Source: Candidatus Nealsoniibacteriota bacterium
GTDB taxonomy: Bacteria > Patescibacteriota > Minisyncoccia > Minisyncoccales > PWPS01
DNA length: 7,867 nt
Direction of reading: 5' to 3'
Assembly (NCBI GenBank): GCA_003554445.1
Contig: PWGJ01000040.1
Span: forward strand, 1 to 7,867
In this document: piece by piece, positions 6,307-7,867 of the stretch
Layout: each line of letters begins with the position of its first letter
Numbering within the stretch: position 1 is the first letter of the stretch
Translations under genes and position numbers: made by a program
The notes under the pieces: model-generated
Told to the model about the DNA's origin: nothing
What the model saw: only the letters and a program-made list of their open reading frames with translations
Database searches by the model: none

Positions 6307-7408
6307 TTACCATGAAATAGCAGAGCGGCTGGGATTAACTTACAGGCAGGTTCGGCGGTGCATTGAACAGGAACGATCGCGCCGGGGCTTGGTCGGACAG
6401 GGCAAGGCGCAAAACAAAACGAAAAACGAAACGCAGCCGCAAGAAACAGGCCTGACGGATCTGCCGGAAGCGATCTATGAGTTTATTAATAAGCCGCGCA
6501 GCAGGGAGGACATAAGAAATCGCTTTAATTTATCCGAGCGCCTTTTGGGTGCAGTGCTGCAAGATTTACGCGATCAGGGCAAGTTGATCGAAGAAGATGG
6601 CGAAACGGTAAAACTGCAGAAGCAGATTATCCCGTGCGAAGTGCCCGTGCATGAGGCAGATTGGAAGGGCGATCGGATAATAAGGTTTGGCATTGCAAGC
6701 GATAAGCACTTTAATTCAAAGTATGCGCAGATTAGCAATATTCACAGGCTTTACGATACCTTTCAGGCCGAAGGGATCGAATGGGTCTATGATCCGGGCG
6801 ATGTTGATGAAGGCGAAAAAATGCGTCCGGGCCACGAATACGAATGTTATAATCAAGGTGCTGATGATCACGTGGCGGAGATCGTTAAAAATCATCCACG
6901 GCGCGAAGTTAACGGCAAGCCGATGAAAACTTATTTTATAAGTGGGAACCATGATCACAGTTTTATCAAAAGATCGGGCCTTGATATAGGCAAAACGATT
7001 GCGGAACAGCGCGAAGATATGATATACTTAGGGCAGAGCTGGGCGCAGGTTAATTTAACTCCTACTTGTATAATGGAGCTGCGTCATCCGGCAGACAGCA
7101 CGGCATACGCGATCAGTTACAAAACGCAAAAAATGATCGATGCGATGTTTGGCGGCACGAAGCCGAACCTTTTATTGATAGGGCATTATCACAAAGCCGA
7201 ATATCTGTTCTATAGGAACGTTCACGCTATACAGGCAGGCTGCCTGCAAGGGCAGACGCCTTATATGAGGAACAAAGGGATCGCGGCAATGCAAGGCGGC
7301 TGGATAGTTGAAGTAAAAGTTGATGACGAGGGCGGCGTGGAGAGCATAGCGCTGCGCTTTATCCCGTTTTATTATACAACGATCAACGATTATCTTAGCT
7401 GGAGTTAA
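6254..7408 (+). CDS. Metallophosphoesterase with N-terminal helix-turn-helix and winged-helix-like regions
   Basis: The 384-residue product starts at the ATG at 6254, directly after an in-frame TAA. Its AGGGAGGGA site (6241-6249) lies inside the upstream gene, so the two are probably translationally coupled. Residues about 6-42 look like a helix-turn-helix (YHEIAERLGLTYRQVRRCIE). Residues about 69-122 look like a second winged-helix unit (REDIRNRFNLSERLLGAVLQ, then a GKLIEEDGETVKL wing). Residues 143-378 form a calcineurin-like phosphoesterase with the complete motif set: D150-K-H152, G182-D183, G231-N-H-D234, probable H278, and G310-H-Y-H313. The set is intact, so catalytic activity is likely. 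DNA-binding-type N-terminal modules suggest a nucleic acid substrate or DNA targeting, but the family also includes nucleotide phosphodiesterases and protein phosphatases. It resembles phage phosphoesterases of unknown function. It shows no obvious sequence similarity to the other phosphoesterase in this window beyond the shared motifs. Confidence 0.88.
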   Translation: MQADHRKAVWDLYVRNVSYHEIAERLGLTYRQVRRCIEQERSRRGLVGQGKAQNKTKNETQPQETGLTDLPEAIYEFINKPRSREDIRNRFNLSERLLGAVLQDLRDQGKLIEEDGETVKLQKQIIPCEVPVHEADWKGDRIIRFGIASDKHFNSKYAQISNIHRLYDTFQAEGIEWVYDPGDVDEGEKMRPGHEYECYNQGADDHVAEIVKNHPRREVNGKPMKTYFISGNHDHSFIKRSGLDIGKTIAEQREDMIYLGQSWAQVNLTPTCIMELRHPADSTAYAISYKTQKMIDAMFGGTKPNLLLIGHYHKAEYLFYRNVHAIQAGCLQGQTPYMRNKGIAAMQGGWIVEVKVDDEGGVESIALRFIPFYYTTINDYLSWS

Positions 7409-7416
7409 AGGAGGTG
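7407..7416 (+). promoter_or_regulatory. Near-consensus ribosome binding site of the holin gene
   Basis: AAAGGAGGTG overlaps the TAA of the phosphoesterase gene (7406-7408) and sits 7 bases before the ATG at 7424. It is the best match in the window to the 3' end of Firmicutes-type 16S rRNA and supports strong, possibly coupled translation of the lysis gene. Confidence 0.8.
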
Positions 7417-7423
7417 AAATTAG

Positions 7424-7741
7424 ATGTTTGAGTGGCTGGCTGAAATTCAGGCTTGGTGGGGCTTAATAGGTTTACTTGTAATTTTCAGCATCAAGGCAGT
7501 GCTGGACTGGGAGGGCACGGTAAAAAGGATCCGTGAGTTGATCTTTTTAGCTGAAGAATTGGCAAGGAAGCAAGTTTTAAAAACTGGCAAAGAAAAGTTT
7601 GAATGGGTGAAAAATAACGGATATTCTTACCTTCCGAGCTGGTTAAGGTTGTTTATAAGCGAAGCACTTTACGCAAAGATCGTGCAAGAAATATTTGATA
7701 AGATTAAAGAATGGGCGGAAAATGACGATCTTACCAGTTAA
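7424..7741 (+). CDS. Probable phage holin (LLH / superfamily 6 type)
   Basis: The 105-residue product has one clear membrane segment at about residues 11-28 (WWGLIGLLVIFSIKAVLD). A charged region with amphipathic helices follows (about 31-65), then a motif-like segment GKEKFEWVKNN, LPSWLRLFISEALYAKIVQ and EIFDKIKEW. One N-terminal membrane helix plus a C-terminal 'G.EK...V....LP..L...IS...L...I' layout is what I recall for the small Gram-positive phage holins of the LLH group. Its place as the last gene before a strong terminator, downstream of virion genes, supports a lysis role: forming the membrane lesion that releases endolysin. No endolysin is present between it and the terminator. The fold call rests on topology and a remembered pattern, so a non-holin small membrane protein remains possible. 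Confidence 0.62.
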   Translation: MFEWLAEIQAWWGLIGLLVIFSIKAVLDWEGTVKRIRELIFLAEELARKQVLKTGKEKFEWVKNNGYSYLPSWLRLFISEALYAKIVQEIFDKIKEWAENDDLTS

Positions 7742-7753
7742 AACGGCATAAAA

Positions 7754-7771
7754 TAACGGACTTGTCCGTTA
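7754..7771. other. Short perfect inverted repeat after the holin gene
   Basis: TAACGGA at 7754-7760 is the exact complement of TCCGTTA at 7765-7771, with a CTTG loop. An AAAATAAAG stretch follows in place of a T-run, so it is not a terminator on this strand. It could be a small mRNA-stabilising hairpin or a protein site; its role is unknown. Confidence 0.5.
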
Positions 7772-7819
7772 AAATAAAGTTTGGCCTCCCTTCCTGTAAC
7801 ACACTTCCCTTCTCCTGTG

Positions 7820-7850
7820 GCTGTGCAGCAATGCTGCACAGCTTTTTTTT
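7820..7850 (+). terminator. Strong intrinsic terminator closing the late operon
   Basis: GCTGTGCAGC (7820-7829) and GCTGCACAGC (7833-7842) form a perfect 10-base-pair stem with an AAT loop, followed directly by eight T (7843-7850). There is no A-run before the stem, so it acts on the + strand only. It ends the transcription unit that covers the fibre, enzyme and holin genes. Confidence 0.95.
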
Positions 7851-7867
7851 GTGAAAAAACATAAAAA

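Noticed and set aside
7754..7771. Second terminator after the holin gene
   Set aside because: The stem is short and is followed by A-rich, not T-rich, sequence.

Overview
The window reads as the distal end of the late (virion and lysis) region of a tailed bacteriophage or prophage, most likely from a Gram-positive, Firmicutes-type host. Supporting signs are near-perfect AGGAGG-type ribosome binding sites at 5-10 base spacing, tightly packed genes on one strand, almost exclusive use of TAA stops, phage-type folds (LamG, fibronectin III-like, LtfC/BppU-like beta-sandwich, holin), and a strong intrinsic terminator at the end. Integrated prophage and free phage cannot be told apart, because no integrase, att site or host gene is visible.

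Layout, all on the + strand: (1) positions 2-292 hold the C-terminal part of a small tail-fibre-type protein. (2) A hairpin at 316-354 separates it from the next gene. (3) Positions 374-3208 hold one long reading frame interrupted by a single in-frame TAA at 2438-2440. It encodes a calcineurin-like metallophosphoesterase, two tandem LamG (concanavalin-like) modules and a C-terminal beta-rich domain. The stop falls inside the second LamG module, where the family normally has Tyr. (4) Positions 3225-5477 encode a probable fibre: a fibronectin III-like head, about 31 Gly/Ala-rich repeats of 20 residues, and a short C-terminal decamer-repeat module. (5) Positions 5510-5827 encode a small beta-sandwich protein. 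(6) Positions 5845-6306 encode a nucleoside 2-deoxyribosyltransferase-like enzyme. (7) Positions 6254-7408 overlap it and encode a second metallophosphoesterase, with N-terminal DNA-binding-type helices. (8) Positions 7424-7741 encode a probable holin. (9) A terminator at 7820-7850 closes the unit.

A working view, which is inference: genes 1-5 build surface and tail-tip structures that contact and perhaps process the host envelope. The enzyme pair 6-7 acts inside the cell on nucleotides or nucleic acid, in the accessory position between structural and lysis genes. Gene 8 starts lysis. The observations most worth following are the stop codon inside the LamG module, the unusually regular even-parity 20-residue repeat fibre, the translationally coupled deoxyribosyltransferase/HTH-phosphoesterase pair, and a roughly threefold excess of GATC across the whole window. 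No intergenic stretch exceeds 130 bases; no RNA gene, CRISPR array or insertion sequence was seen.
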